A DNA stretch of 64,000 nucleotides, taken from the NCBI RefSeq assembly GCF_031326205.1, contig NZ_CP133721.1, forward strand, positions 1,178,001 to 1,242,000, written 5' to 3'. Of the stretch, positions 44,271 through 51,988 are shown one piece after another. Numbering within the stretch: position 1 is the stretch's first letter; each line of letters starts with the position of its first letter. This DNA is from Flavobacterium sp. 20NA77.7 (GTDB lineage: Bacteria > Bacteroidota > Bacteroidia > Flavobacteriales > Flavobacteriaceae). The notes beneath the pieces are model-generated. The model made no database searches and was not told the origin of the DNA. It was given only the letters and a program-made list of their open reading frames with translations. The translations under genes and the position numbers were made by a program.

Positions 44271-46669
44271 ATATGCTGTTTTTTAATAATTTTTCGAGCA
44301 AAAAAGTTGGTCATTATAGTTACAAAACTTACAATTGTAATAGCGCTCATAGGCATAATAACAGCCGCAAACAAAGGGGATAATTTTCCAGTTAATGCAA
44401 AAGTTAATCCTACTAAATTATACAGTAAGGATAATACAAAACTCATGTAAATTGTTCGCATTGCCTTTTTTGAATAATCTAAAAATAAGAAAAGCTTAGA
44501 AAACTGCGAAGCATCCATTATTCCATCACAAGCGGGGGAAAAAACATTTACGTTTTCAGAAATAGCAATTCCAACATCACTTTGTACCAAAGCTCCTGCA
44601 TCATTTAATCCGTCTCCTATCATCATCACACTACATCCAATATCTTGTAATTGCTTGATGTAAGCTAATTTATGTTCTGGCTTTTGATTAAACTTAAAAA
44701 TGGTATTTGAAGGTAAAATGTGTTGCAAATAGTTTTTTTCACCATCATTATCGCCACTTAATACATGAACTTGATAATCATGTGTAACCAATTCGTTGAA
44801 CACTCGTTCTAATCCGTCTCTATATTGATGATTAAATAAATAATACCCTTTAAATTCATTATTAATTGCAATATTTACTTTGGTTTGCTTCAATGATTCT
44901 TCCCTATTATTTATACCTAAAAGTGATTCTGAACCAATTTTTAATTCACAATCAGAAATCGTAGCTATAATTCCTTTCCCAACAATTTCTTCGAATTTTT
45001 CAGGAGATTCAGAAATACCTATTTGTGGTAAAAAATCATATAATTTTCTACTTAAAGGATGGTTTGAATTTCGAATGCAACTTCTTACGCATTGTTCTTC
45101 TAATTCAGTTAATGGTTTACCAACAAACTCTATTTTCGTTTTAATTGAAGAGGTAATAGTGCCTGTTTTATCAAAAACAACCGTATTTATTTTTGCCATT
45201 TGCTCAATAACCATAGCATTCTTTAAATACATTTTTCGATTTCCCATAATACGCAAAACATTACCTAGCGTAAATGGAGCTGTTAATGCCAATGCACAAG
45301 GACATGCTACAATTAAAACAGCTGTGAAAACATTAAAAGCAATATACGTGTTTATGAATAACCAAAAAATAAGTGCTCCAAAAGCTAATAGTAATAAAGC
45401 TGGTGTAAAATACTGAGAAACCTTATCTGTTATAGATTTATGTTTTTGGTTTATCTTTTTCTGAAAAACATCATTACTCCACAATTGTGTTAAATAACTT
45501 TGAGAAACAGAAAACAGCACTTCCATTTCTATTACGCCCCCTATTTGTTTACCGCCTGCAAAAAGTTTATCGCCCGATTTTTTAGCTATAGGCTCTGCCT
45601 CACCGGTTACAAAACTATAATCTAAAGAGGTAGATGGAGAAATTAAAATTCCGTCTACAGGTATTAATTCTTGATTGCGAATCAAAAGTCTATCACCTTT
45701 TTCTACATCGTAAATTTGACAGGGAATTTCATTATTTTCTTTATCAATCTTGGTAACTGCAATAGGAAAATAGGATTTATAATCGCGTTCAAACGAAAGA
45801 AAATCATATGTTTTTTGTTGAAATAATTTACCTAATAACATAAAAAATATGAGTCCAGCTAAACTATCAAAAAATCCTTGACCATAATCAAATAGAATGT
45901 CAACCGTACTTCGAATAAACATAACAATAATCCCTAAAGCAATAGGAATATCAATATTTAATATTCCCGAACGAATACTTTTATAAGCAGACACGTAATA
46001 GCCACTTGCAGCATAAATAAATGTTGGCAAAGACAATAAAAAAATTAAACCCCTAAAAAAAGGTCGGTACTGATTGATCCAAAATTCTTCTACTTCAAAG
46101 TATTCTGGAAATGAAAGCAACATGATATTTCCAAAACTAAAAAAAGCAACACCAAGCTTATAAATTAAACTTCTGTCAACTACTTTTTTTCCTGTTTCAT
46201 AATTATCTAAACTGATATAAGGTTCATACCCAATAGTTGCTAATAAATAAACAATATCCTTTAAATTAGTTTCTTTAGGATTATAGGTAATACGAACTTT
46301 TTTCTGCGTAAAATTTACTTGAGAAGTAACTATACCTTCTTGAAGTTTTTGTAAATTTTCCAAAATCCAAATGCATGAACTACAATGAATATGAGGTATG
46401 TACAATGAAACGATATGTGTGTTAGTTTCTTCAAATTCAAGAAGTTTTGAACAAATTTCTTCATCATTTAAAAAATCATATTTTCCTTTAATATCTTGTG
46501 GTGTTGCTCCAGGAGCAGTTTCAAAATCATAATAACAGGTGAGATCATTTATCGTAAAAATCTCATACACGGTCTTACACCCTACACAACAAAATGATTT
46601 ACTGTCATATAGAATTTCTTCCCTTGGGGTATACTCTTTACCACAATGAAAGCAATTTTTTGTATCCAT
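44267..46669 (-). CDS. ccoI: Copper-transporting P1B-type ATPase CcoI/FixI
   Basis: An 800-aa ATPase. The N-terminus has a Cys-rich segment (CFHCGKEY ... FCCVGCKTVYE) and an HMA-like domain with HCSSCIW. Eight membrane helices carry the metal site CPCALALTAPF (~460). Phosphorylation is at DKTGTIT (~500), with the phosphatase motif TGEAEP and the hinge GDGLNDAGAL. CcoI-type pumps export copper needed for cbb3 oxidase assembly. It is divergent from the Fnr-type gene, and has an Fnr-like box in its promoter. Its 3' end holds the box for ccoS. Confidence 0.94.
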   Translation of the reverse strand: MDTKNCFHCGKEYTPREEILYDSKSFCCVGCKTVYEIFTINDLTCYYDFETAPGATPQDIKGKYDFLNDEEICSKLLEFEETNTHIVSLYIPHIHCSSCIWILENLQKLQEGIVTSQVNFTQKKVRITYNPKETNLKDIVYLLATIGYEPYISLDNYETGKKVVDRSLIYKLGVAFFSFGNIMLLSFPEYFEVEEFWINQYRPFFRGLIFLLSLPTFIYAASGYYVSAYKSIRSGILNIDIPIALGIIVMFIRSTVDILFDYGQGFFDSLAGLIFFMLLGKLFQQKTYDFLSFERDYKSYFPIAVTKIDKENNEIPCQIYDVEKGDRLLIRNQELIPVDGILISPSTSLDYSFVTGEAEPIAKKSGDKLFAGGKQIGGVIEMEVLFSVSQSYLTQLWSNDVFQKKINQKHKSITDKVSQYFTPALLLLAFGALIFWLFINTYIAFNVFTAVLIVACPCALALTAPFTLGNVLRIMGNRKMYLKNAMVIEQMAKINTVVFDKTGTITSSIKTKIEFVGKPLTELEEQCVRSCIRNSNHPLSRKLYDFLPQIGISESPEKFEEIVGKGIIATISDCELKIGSESLLGINNREESLKQTKVNIAINNEFKGYYLFNHQYRDGLERVFNELVTHDYQVHVLSGDNDGEKNYLQHILPSNTIFKFNQKPEHKLAYIKQLQDIGCSVMMIGDGLNDAGALVQSDVGIAISENVNVFSPACDGIMDASQFSKLFLFLDYSKKAMRTIYMSFVLSLLYNLVGLTFALTGKLSPLFAAVIMPMSAITIVSFVTIMTNFFARKIIKKQHI

Positions 46670-46691
46670 ACTAATGCTCTTTTACCTGTGA

Positions 46692-46735
46692 CAAAGGTTA
46701 CACATTGTTAATAATTAAAATATGATATTTGTCAT
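46692..46735 (-). promoter_or_regulatory. ccoI promoter with Fnr-like box
   Basis: Box ATGATATTTGTCAT (46722-46735) shares the TGA/TCA core. In minus sense TAACCTTTG ends at 46692, a near-match to TAnnTTTG with one extra base. The box centre is again 36.5 bp from the terminal G, as for hemN and ccoS. The same box lies 35 bp before the fnr start codon and overlaps the -33 region of the fnr promoter. Confidence 0.65.
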
Positions 46736-46743
46736 GCGTTTCA

Positions 46744-46751
46744 TAAATTTG
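46744..46751 (+). promoter_or_regulatory. -7 element of the fnr-type gene
   Basis: TAAATTTG is a full match to TAnnTTTG, 18 bp before the start codon. The Fnr-like box at 46722-46735 lies only 8 bp upstream, where a bound regulator would block RNA polymerase, suggesting autorepression. Confidence 0.5.
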
Positions 46752-46769
46752 TACAAGAAATAGTGTTTT

Positions 46770-47447
46770 ATGAGTAAATGTGAGCAATGTATTGTAAGAG
46801 AGCTTAGTTCCCTAAAAGCCCTAAATAAAGATGAGCTATTAAAGATGGCTGATTGTAAAACGTCTTATGTGGTCAAAAAAGGAGACCCTCTATTTGAAGA
46901 AGGAGAAAGTTTACACGGTGTATACTGTGTGAAAGATGGCATTGCTAAAATGACTAAGTTAAGTGCAAATGGTAAAGACCAAATCATTAAGTTAGTTAAA
47001 AAAGGAGAATTATTAGGACAGCGTTCTTTAATTAGTGAAGAAGCTGCTAATTTAAGTGCAGTAGCCATAGAAGATATGGAAGTTTGCTTTATACCAAAAT
47101 CAGAAGTGTTACAGTTCTTCAATGAAAATAATAAATTTTCAATGGAATTGATGAAAACCATTTGTGGCGACTTAAAAGAAGCTGATGATCACATGGTAGA
47201 TATGGCACAAAAAACGGTAAAACAACGATTAGCAGCAACGTTACTTCAATTAGAAAAAGAATTTGGCAAAAATGAAGACGGTAGTTTACACATTCAACTT
47301 TCTAGAGAAGAAATTGCAGGAATGATAGGTACGGCTACAGAAAGTTGTATCCGGTTATTATCTGATTTAAATAAAGAAGGATTAATAGAAATTAACGGTA
47401 AAAAAATCATTCTTGTGGATAAAAATGGTTTACAACGCTTGAGTTAG
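46770..47447 (+). CDS. fnr: Crp/Fnr family oxygen-responsive transcription regulator
   Basis: A 225-aa regulator. It has a cyclic-nucleotide-binding-like beta-barrel (~20-120), a long dimer helix and a C-terminal winged helix (LSREEIAGMIGTATESCIRLLSDLNKEGLI). The recognition helix keeps Glu and Arg (E-S-C-I-R) that read the TGA half-site. The N-terminus has C4 and C7 (CEQC), with further cysteines at 29, 53 and ~131. In E. coli FNR the matching CxxC binds part of a 4Fe-4S cluster; its third Cys is a Ser here by simple alignment, so C29 or another must serve if a cluster exists. It is divergent from ccoI and is the natural regulator of the cco/hemN promoters. The exact orthologue name is uncertain. 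Confidence 0.88.
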   Translation: MSKCEQCIVRELSSLKALNKDELLKMADCKTSYVVKKGDPLFEEGESLHGVYCVKDGIAKMTKLSANGKDQIIKLVKKGELLGQRSLISEEAANLSAVAIEDMEVCFIPKSEVLQFFNENNKFSMELMKTICGDLKEADDHMVDMAQKTVKQRLAATLLQLEKEFGKNEDGSLHIQLSREEIAGMIGTATESCIRLLSDLNKEGLIEINGKKIILVDKNGLQRLS

Positions 47448-47454
47448 AATAAAG

Positions 47455-48306
47455 TTATTTTAAAATCTCAATTCGTAACGCTCGCAAGAAATCTTCACCA
47501 GCAGGTAATAAATGTATACCTTCTTTTTCTTCAATATTCCCGTTATGTGTAATCGTATCTGCTAAGCCACACCAAGGTTCAATACATAAAAACGGTGCGT
47601 TTACTTTTGTCCAAAAAGCGATATAAGGAAAAAATTCATAGGTAACTTTTAGCAGCGGTACGTCTAAATGCTGTAATACTACTTCGTTAGATGTTAAGTT
47701 TTTAAATACCAAAGCATCTTTTTCAAAATAATTGTATTGCAAAGGCAAATACCCGTTTTCACTTTCTAGAGCAGTAACTTTATTTACAAATGCTTCGTTT
47801 TCTAGATGATGTGTTATTAAAACATCAGGTTGATTAAATTGCAAACTATAATCCGAAATATCTCCATCAATAGCAAAGGCTGGATGAGCTCCAATCGAAA
47901 AGGGCATGACTACATCTGATACATTTCGAACAAAATATTCAATCACAAGCTCACTATCTACTAATGTGTAGGCAACATATAATTTAAAATCAAAGGGATA
48001 GTTTTCTTTTGTTTTCTCGTTTGATTCTAATTCAAACACTACCTGATGGGCTGCTTTTTGTTCGTAGTTAAATTCAAAATTACGAGCAAATCCATGACGT
48101 GGCAAATAATAGGTTTTACCTTCATACGTATAACTGTCATTTCGCAAACGACCTACAATAGGAAACAATACTGGAGATGTTTTGTCCCAATAATTTTTAT
48201 CCACTTCCCAGATATAATTGACATTATTTTTAACAAGCGAAACTAATTCTGCTCCTAGAGTATTGATAGTTGCTGTAAGTGTATTATTTGTTAGTGTTAG
48301 TAGCAT
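47455..48306 (-). CDS. Aldose 1-epimerase family protein
   Basis: A 283-aa galactose mutarotase-like protein (LacX/YphB-type branch). Visible features are LGAELVSLVKNNVNYIWEVDKNYWDKTSPVLFPIVGRLRND, YYLPRHGFARNFEF (catalytic His region), SIGAHPAF (second His) and the C-terminal LCIEPWCGLADT with the acidic residue. It should interconvert anomers of a sugar; the substrate cannot be told. It converges with the Fnr-type gene, 7 bp apart. Confidence 0.9.
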   Translation of the reverse strand: MLLTLTNNTLTATINTLGAELVSLVKNNVNYIWEVDKNYWDKTSPVLFPIVGRLRNDSYTYEGKTYYLPRHGFARNFEFNYEQKAAHQVVFELESNEKTKENYPFDFKLYVAYTLVDSELVIEYFVRNVSDVVMPFSIGAHPAFAIDGDISDYSLQFNQPDVLITHHLENEAFVNKVTALESENGYLPLQYNYFEKDALVFKNLTSNEVVLQHLDVPLLKVTYEFFPYIAFWTKVNAPFLCIEPWCGLADTITHNGNIEEKEGIHLLPAGEDFLRALRIEILK

Positions 48307-48380
48307 ACTAATAGTTTAATAATTTTGGTTAATAGTTTTATAAGGATATATAAATGAAAATGTAGGACTAGTATATCATT

Positions 48381-48947
48381 TTACTTTTCCCTTAAAAATT
48401 CTCTTTTTAATAATCCATAATGTACGGCATCCCAAAATTTGCCTCCAAAATAACCATTTTCTCTAAAATGACCTTCTTTTTTAAAACCATTTTTTTCCAA
48501 TACTCGTGCCGAAGCAATATGCTCTGGATCAATAACTGCTTCAATAGAATGAAATTGAACCACATCAAAAGCGAAGTGGAGTAAGGTTGCAACAGCTTCT
48601 GTTACATACCCTTTTCCATCAAATTGGGGTAAAATCATATACCCTATTTCGGTGCGATAATTTTCAGGCTGTGTGCGATAAAACCCCATAAACCCAATAA
48701 AATTACCCGTTTCTTTTTCACAAACCGCCCAGTTAATGTCGGTATTTTCTTCCACCTTTGCATTCATCATTAAAATCATATCTAATGCTTGTTCTTCCGT
48801 TTCCAATACTGGTCGTGGAATATATTTCATCCGTTCAGGATTACTTCGTAAACGAAAAACTTCTTTGGCATCTGTTTCTTTTAACTTTCTAAAAAGTAAT
48901 CGTTCAGAAACCAACTCAGGAAAAGGATTATAATTTAGTTGTAACAT
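48381..48947 (-). CDS. GNAT family N-acetyltransferase (RimJ/RimL type)
   Basis: A 188-aa acetyltransferase: SERLLFRKLKETDAKEVFRLRSNPERMKYIPR start, FIGFMGFYR, then the acetyl-CoA site EIGYMILPQFDGKGYVTEAVATLLHFAFD and VIDPEHIASARVLEKNGFKKEG. The layout matches RimJ/RimL-like proteins that acetylate protein N-termini or small molecules; the substrate is unknown. It overlaps the upstream DUF2238 gene by 20 bp, so the two are probably coupled. Confidence 0.92.
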   Translation of the reverse strand: MLQLNYNPFPELVSERLLFRKLKETDAKEVFRLRSNPERMKYIPRPVLETEEQALDMILMMNAKVEENTDINWAVCEKETGNFIGFMGFYRTQPENYRTEIGYMILPQFDGKGYVTEAVATLLHFAFDVVQFHSIEAVIDPEHIASARVLEKNGFKKEGHFRENGYFGGKFWDAVHYGLLKREFLREK

Positions 48948-49578
48948 GTTTTTTATGAGTTAAAGGTGTTAGGTAATAAAATTTATCATTGAAATTTGTT
49001 ATAGCTTTGTCTTGGGCACGACTACAAAACAACAAAGCTAAAATAGCGCCAATTGTTGCCAACAACATATCTGACTGGGTGTCCCAAATATAGCCTTGCG
49101 TACCTAAGAAAGCATCTCCTCCTTCTCCTGTGCAAATAGAGACCCACCATTCTATCCATTCATAAGCTGCACTAATAGCTAAGCAAATAGAAACGATTAT
49201 AAAATTAAAATAGGCTTTATTCGCAATTACATTTTTACGAATAAACAACTCCCGAACAAGTAAAGCAGGCACAAATCCTTGCGCAAAATGACCCACTTTG
49301 TCATAATTATTTCGCGTTTGATCAAAAGTTTCCTTAATCCAATCGAATAAAGGCACCTCAGCGTAGGTATAGTGCCCTCCAATAAATAAAATTATACAAT
49401 GTAAAAGTATAAAAAAGTAAGTGAAATTTGTGAATGAAAATTTCTTATAGGTTAATGCTAAAATTACAAAACCAACAATTGCTGGAATTACTTCTAAAAA
49501 CCAAGTGAAATATTCTTTGGGGTGAATAGCTGAAAGTACTAATCCTAGAAAAAACAATACTATATATTTCTTTACCAT
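48928..49578 (-). CDS. DUF2238 (YjdF-like) membrane protein
   Basis: A 216-aa membrane protein with about six helices. The DUF2238 signature is clear: HYTYAEVPLFDWIKETFDQTRNNYDKVGHFAQGFVPALLVREL, then AISAAYEWIEWWVSICTGEGGDAFLGTQGYIWDTQSDM. The function of the family is not known. It lies 13 bp after the TSUP permease gene and overlaps the GNAT gene. Confidence 0.9.
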   Translation of the reverse strand: MVKKYIVLFFLGLVLSAIHPKEYFTWFLEVIPAIVGFVILALTYKKFSFTNFTYFFILLHCIILFIGGHYTYAEVPLFDWIKETFDQTRNNYDKVGHFAQGFVPALLVRELFIRKNVIANKAYFNFIIVSICLAISAAYEWIEWWVSICTGEGGDAFLGTQGYIWDTQSDMLLATIGAILALLFCSRAQDKAITNFNDKFYYLTPLTHKKHVTTKL

Positions 49579-49591
49579 TTCTTAAGTTTAA

Positions 49592-50383
49592 TTAATAAAA
49601 AACATCATATCCATAACGAAATATCATGATGACAACAACAACTAAAAATAATTTTCGAATAAACTGATTCCCTTTTAAAATCGCCATTCTGGTTCCAATT
49701 ATACTTCCTGACATATTAGATACCGCCATAATAATTGCAATTTCTAATATATAATTTCCTTGCGAAAGAAATACGTAAAGTGCCGAAACATTGGTAATAC
49801 AATTAATTACCTTTGCATACGCAGAAGCTTCTAAAAATTCAAAACCTAAAAGAGCTACAAATCCTAACACTAAAAAACTTCCTGTTCCTGGACCCAAAAA
49901 ACCATCATAAAAACCAATAATAATACCCAATAAAAATCCAAGTATATACTTTTTTTTATCGGATAATACTTTTGTAGAATAAGTACCAAAATCTTTCTTT
50001 TTAAACGTATAAATGGCAATAGCAATTAACATAAAAAAGATAAAAGGTTTTAGAATATTCACATCGATTCGACTCACTAATTTGGCACCGATAAAAGAAA
50101 AAATAAAAGAACTAAATGCAGTAATGAATAATAAGTGCCAATTGAACTTTACTCGTTTTGCATATTGAACAGCTGCTATAGAAGTGCCTGAAAGTCCAGC
50201 TATTTTGTTAGTCCCAAAAGCAGTTGGAATACTTGAATTTGGAAATAAAATCATAAAAGCAGGAAACTGTATTAATCCGCCACCGCCTATAACTGCATCA
50301 ATAAACCCAGCGAAAAGCGAGGCAAAAGCAATAATTATTAAAATAGAAATATCGTGTTGGGCAAAAAGTTCAAGTAAATTCAT
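49592..50383 (-). CDS. TSUP (TauE/SafE) family permease
   Basis: A 263-aa membrane protein with about eight helices and the two TSUP repeats: FAGFIDAVIGGGGLIQFPAFMILFP near residue 25 and GIIIGFYDGFLGPGTGSFLVLGF near residue 150. TSUP proteins export sulfite, organosulfonates or related anions; the substrate is not visible here. It heads a small operon with the DUF2238 and GNAT genes. Confidence 0.9.
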   Translation of the reverse strand: MNLLELFAQHDISILIIIAFASLFAGFIDAVIGGGGLIQFPAFMILFPNSSIPTAFGTNKIAGLSGTSIAAVQYAKRVKFNWHLLFITAFSSFIFSFIGAKLVSRIDVNILKPFIFFMLIAIAIYTFKKKDFGTYSTKVLSDKKKYILGFLLGIIIGFYDGFLGPGTGSFLVLGFVALLGFEFLEASAYAKVINCITNVSALYVFLSQGNYILEIAIIMAVSNMSGSIIGTRMAILKGNQFIRKLFLVVVVIMIFRYGYDVFY

Positions 50384-50398
50384 TCGTAAGTAAAAAAT

Positions 50399-50427
50399 AA
50401 ACCGACTAGTTGAAAGTAGTCGGTTTT
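50399..50427 (-). terminator. Rho-independent terminator of the DUF4199 gene
   Basis: Perfect 10-bp arms AAACCGACTA / TAGTCGGTTT with an 8-nt loop and flanking A/T tracts, 14 bp after the DUF4199 stop. Confidence 0.8.
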
Positions 50428-50440
50428 ATAAAATTATAGC

Positions 50441-50935
50441 TTATTTTTTCTTCAATATAGCAGCACTAATTAGTGCAAAAATTGCTCCAATAGGAAAAAT
50501 TTCCATGTACGTAAGTAAAATTACTCCTATTGGCGATTTATACATTTCTTTATACTGTGCCATTTCGGCTTTTTTAGCTACCAATTCTTCTGGTGGAGTT
50601 TGTTTTAAAGCCAAATCACAATAATATTCCATAAAATTTGGAAAAAAATTATAATAAATAATTTGCCAAACTAAAACATATATTGTAGAAGTAATAAAAA
50701 TAATACCCAATCCAGATAAAAATGCTTTACCAAATGGTATTATTCCGTTATTTTCGTTTCTTAGTTTTATAACACCTAAGACAATGAAAATGTAAGCTAA
50801 AATCATGGTAAACATACCAATAAACATACCTACCGTTTCTCCAGGATTCAACTTTAAATACAAAGTTATAGAAGACATAACCATAGAAGCGGCAATACCA
50901 CCTAAGATTCCATACTTTAAAATAATTTTATTCAT
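50441..50935 (-). CDS. DUF4199 domain membrane protein
   Basis: A 164-aa protein with four membrane helices. GIIPFGKAFLSGLGIIFITSTIYVLVWQIIYY and NFMEYYCDLAL match the DUF4199 family, which is common in Bacteroidota and of unknown function. It follows the TonB-C-like gene by 15 bp and ends at a strong terminator. Confidence 0.88.
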   Translation of the reverse strand: MNKIILKYGILGGIAASMVMSSITLYLKLNPGETVGMFIGMFTMILAYIFIVLGVIKLRNENNGIIPFGKAFLSGLGIIFITSTIYVLVWQIIYYNFFPNFMEYYCDLALKQTPPEELVAKKAEMAQYKEMYKSPIGVILLTYMEIFPIGAIFALISAAILKKK

Positions 50936-50950
50936 AAATTTAATTTTAAA

Positions 50951-51802
50951 TTAATAATTATCATCTCCCGAAATTACCATTTTGAATGGAAGATCATAAT
51001 ATATGGAGACGGAAATATTATTTTTTCTAGCAGGACAAAAAACAATACTCTTTTGAATTTGTTCAAAAGCTTTTATTACTAATAAATCATAAAAAATACC
51101 GCCAGTTGATTTTGGAAAATTAATAAATTCTAATTTTCCTTCTTTATCGATTATAAAAGATAATGTAACAGCTAAATTCAGCGTTTTTTCCAAATAGACA
51201 TCTGAAATTAAATTTGAAATAGTTGTAGAAAACCTTGATCTTATAATATTTACAAAACATTTATTTTCATCAAAAGGAGACAATCCTTTATCTTTACAAT
51301 TCTGATGTGTTGGAAATAAAATTTCGTTATTTTCTGTATATCTTTCACAAACTTCTTTTGGTAAAGCATCGACTGAATTGGGACTATGGATTCGGTCAAT
51401 ACTAACACGTAAATATTTATTTCTTTTCAAATAGAGTTCATTCAACAAATTATTATCTTCTTGAAATACTATCTTTAATTCATTTATTATGTTTAATTCA
51501 TTATTACTATTTAAACTTAAATAAAGGTTGTTTTTATATTTTGAGTAATCATCATATAATACTTCAATGTTTTTATAAAACTGATAGTTAGAATAATTTG
51601 AAATTTTTATGATGGTATCTTTATCTATCGTATAATTTGTATGCTGTATAATAAAGTCTTTTATTTCCTTTACTTTATCAATATAAACAGTAAAATTTTT
51701 TCGTTGTTCATCTGTTTTCAACTGCTTATAAATTGTTTCCGATTCTTGAGCAATTGAAAAAGTAACCATTAAAAGAAAAAAAAATATTTTAGGCATCATC
51801 AA
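50951..51802 (-). CDS. Secreted protein with TonB C-terminal-like domain
   Basis: A 283-aa protein with a signal peptide (FFFLLMVTFSIAQ). The first two thirds are Asn/Lys/Tyr-rich with no family I know. The C-terminal ~90 residues (LAVTLSFIIDKEGKLEFINFPKSTGG..DLLVIKAFEQIQKSIVFCPARKNN..VSIYYDLPFKM) follow the TonB C-terminal pattern often found in Bacteroidota proteins called energy transducer TonB. With a signal peptide and no Pro-rich linker it is unlikely to be a classic TonB. Transcribed with the DUF4199 gene. Confidence 0.7.
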   Translation of the reverse strand: MMMPKIFFFLLMVTFSIAQESETIYKQLKTDEQRKNFTVYIDKVKEIKDFIIQHTNYTIDKDTIIKISNYSNYQFYKNIEVLYDDYSKYKNNLYLSLNSNNELNIINELKIVFQEDNNLLNELYLKRNKYLRVSIDRIHSPNSVDALPKEVCERYTENNEILFPTHQNCKDKGLSPFDENKCFVNIIRSRFSTTISNLISDVYLEKTLNLAVTLSFIIDKEGKLEFINFPKSTGGIFYDLLVIKAFEQIQKSIVFCPARKNNISVSIYYDLPFKMVISGDDNY

Positions 51803-51825
51803 AAATTTTAACCAAATATACTAAA

Positions 51826-51859
51826 AAAACCTAGTCCACATTACTGCAAACTAGGTTTT
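51826..51859 (-). terminator. Rho-independent terminator downstream of clpB
   Basis: Perfect 10-bp arms AAAACCTAGT / ACTAGGTTTT with a 14-nt loop, T-rich on the exit side in minus sense. It lies 130 bp after the clpB stop, leaving a long 3' UTR without a gene. Confidence 0.75.
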
Positions 51860-51988
51860 CACACTAAAAACTAACTAAACTATTTATTCATGTGCAACTA
51901 ATTAACTGTTTTTTAAAGGTCAGTATAGCCTATTTTCATTGGTTTTACATACAAACGATTTAGTTTAAGGCGATTTCATACTGAAAAC

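Noticed and set aside
46688..46705. CRP-like dyad TGTGACAAAGGTTACACA upstream of ccoI
   Set aside because: It overlaps the ccoI -7 element and its spacing does not fit a clean CRP or Fnr site, so the Fnr-like box at 46722-46735 explains the region better.
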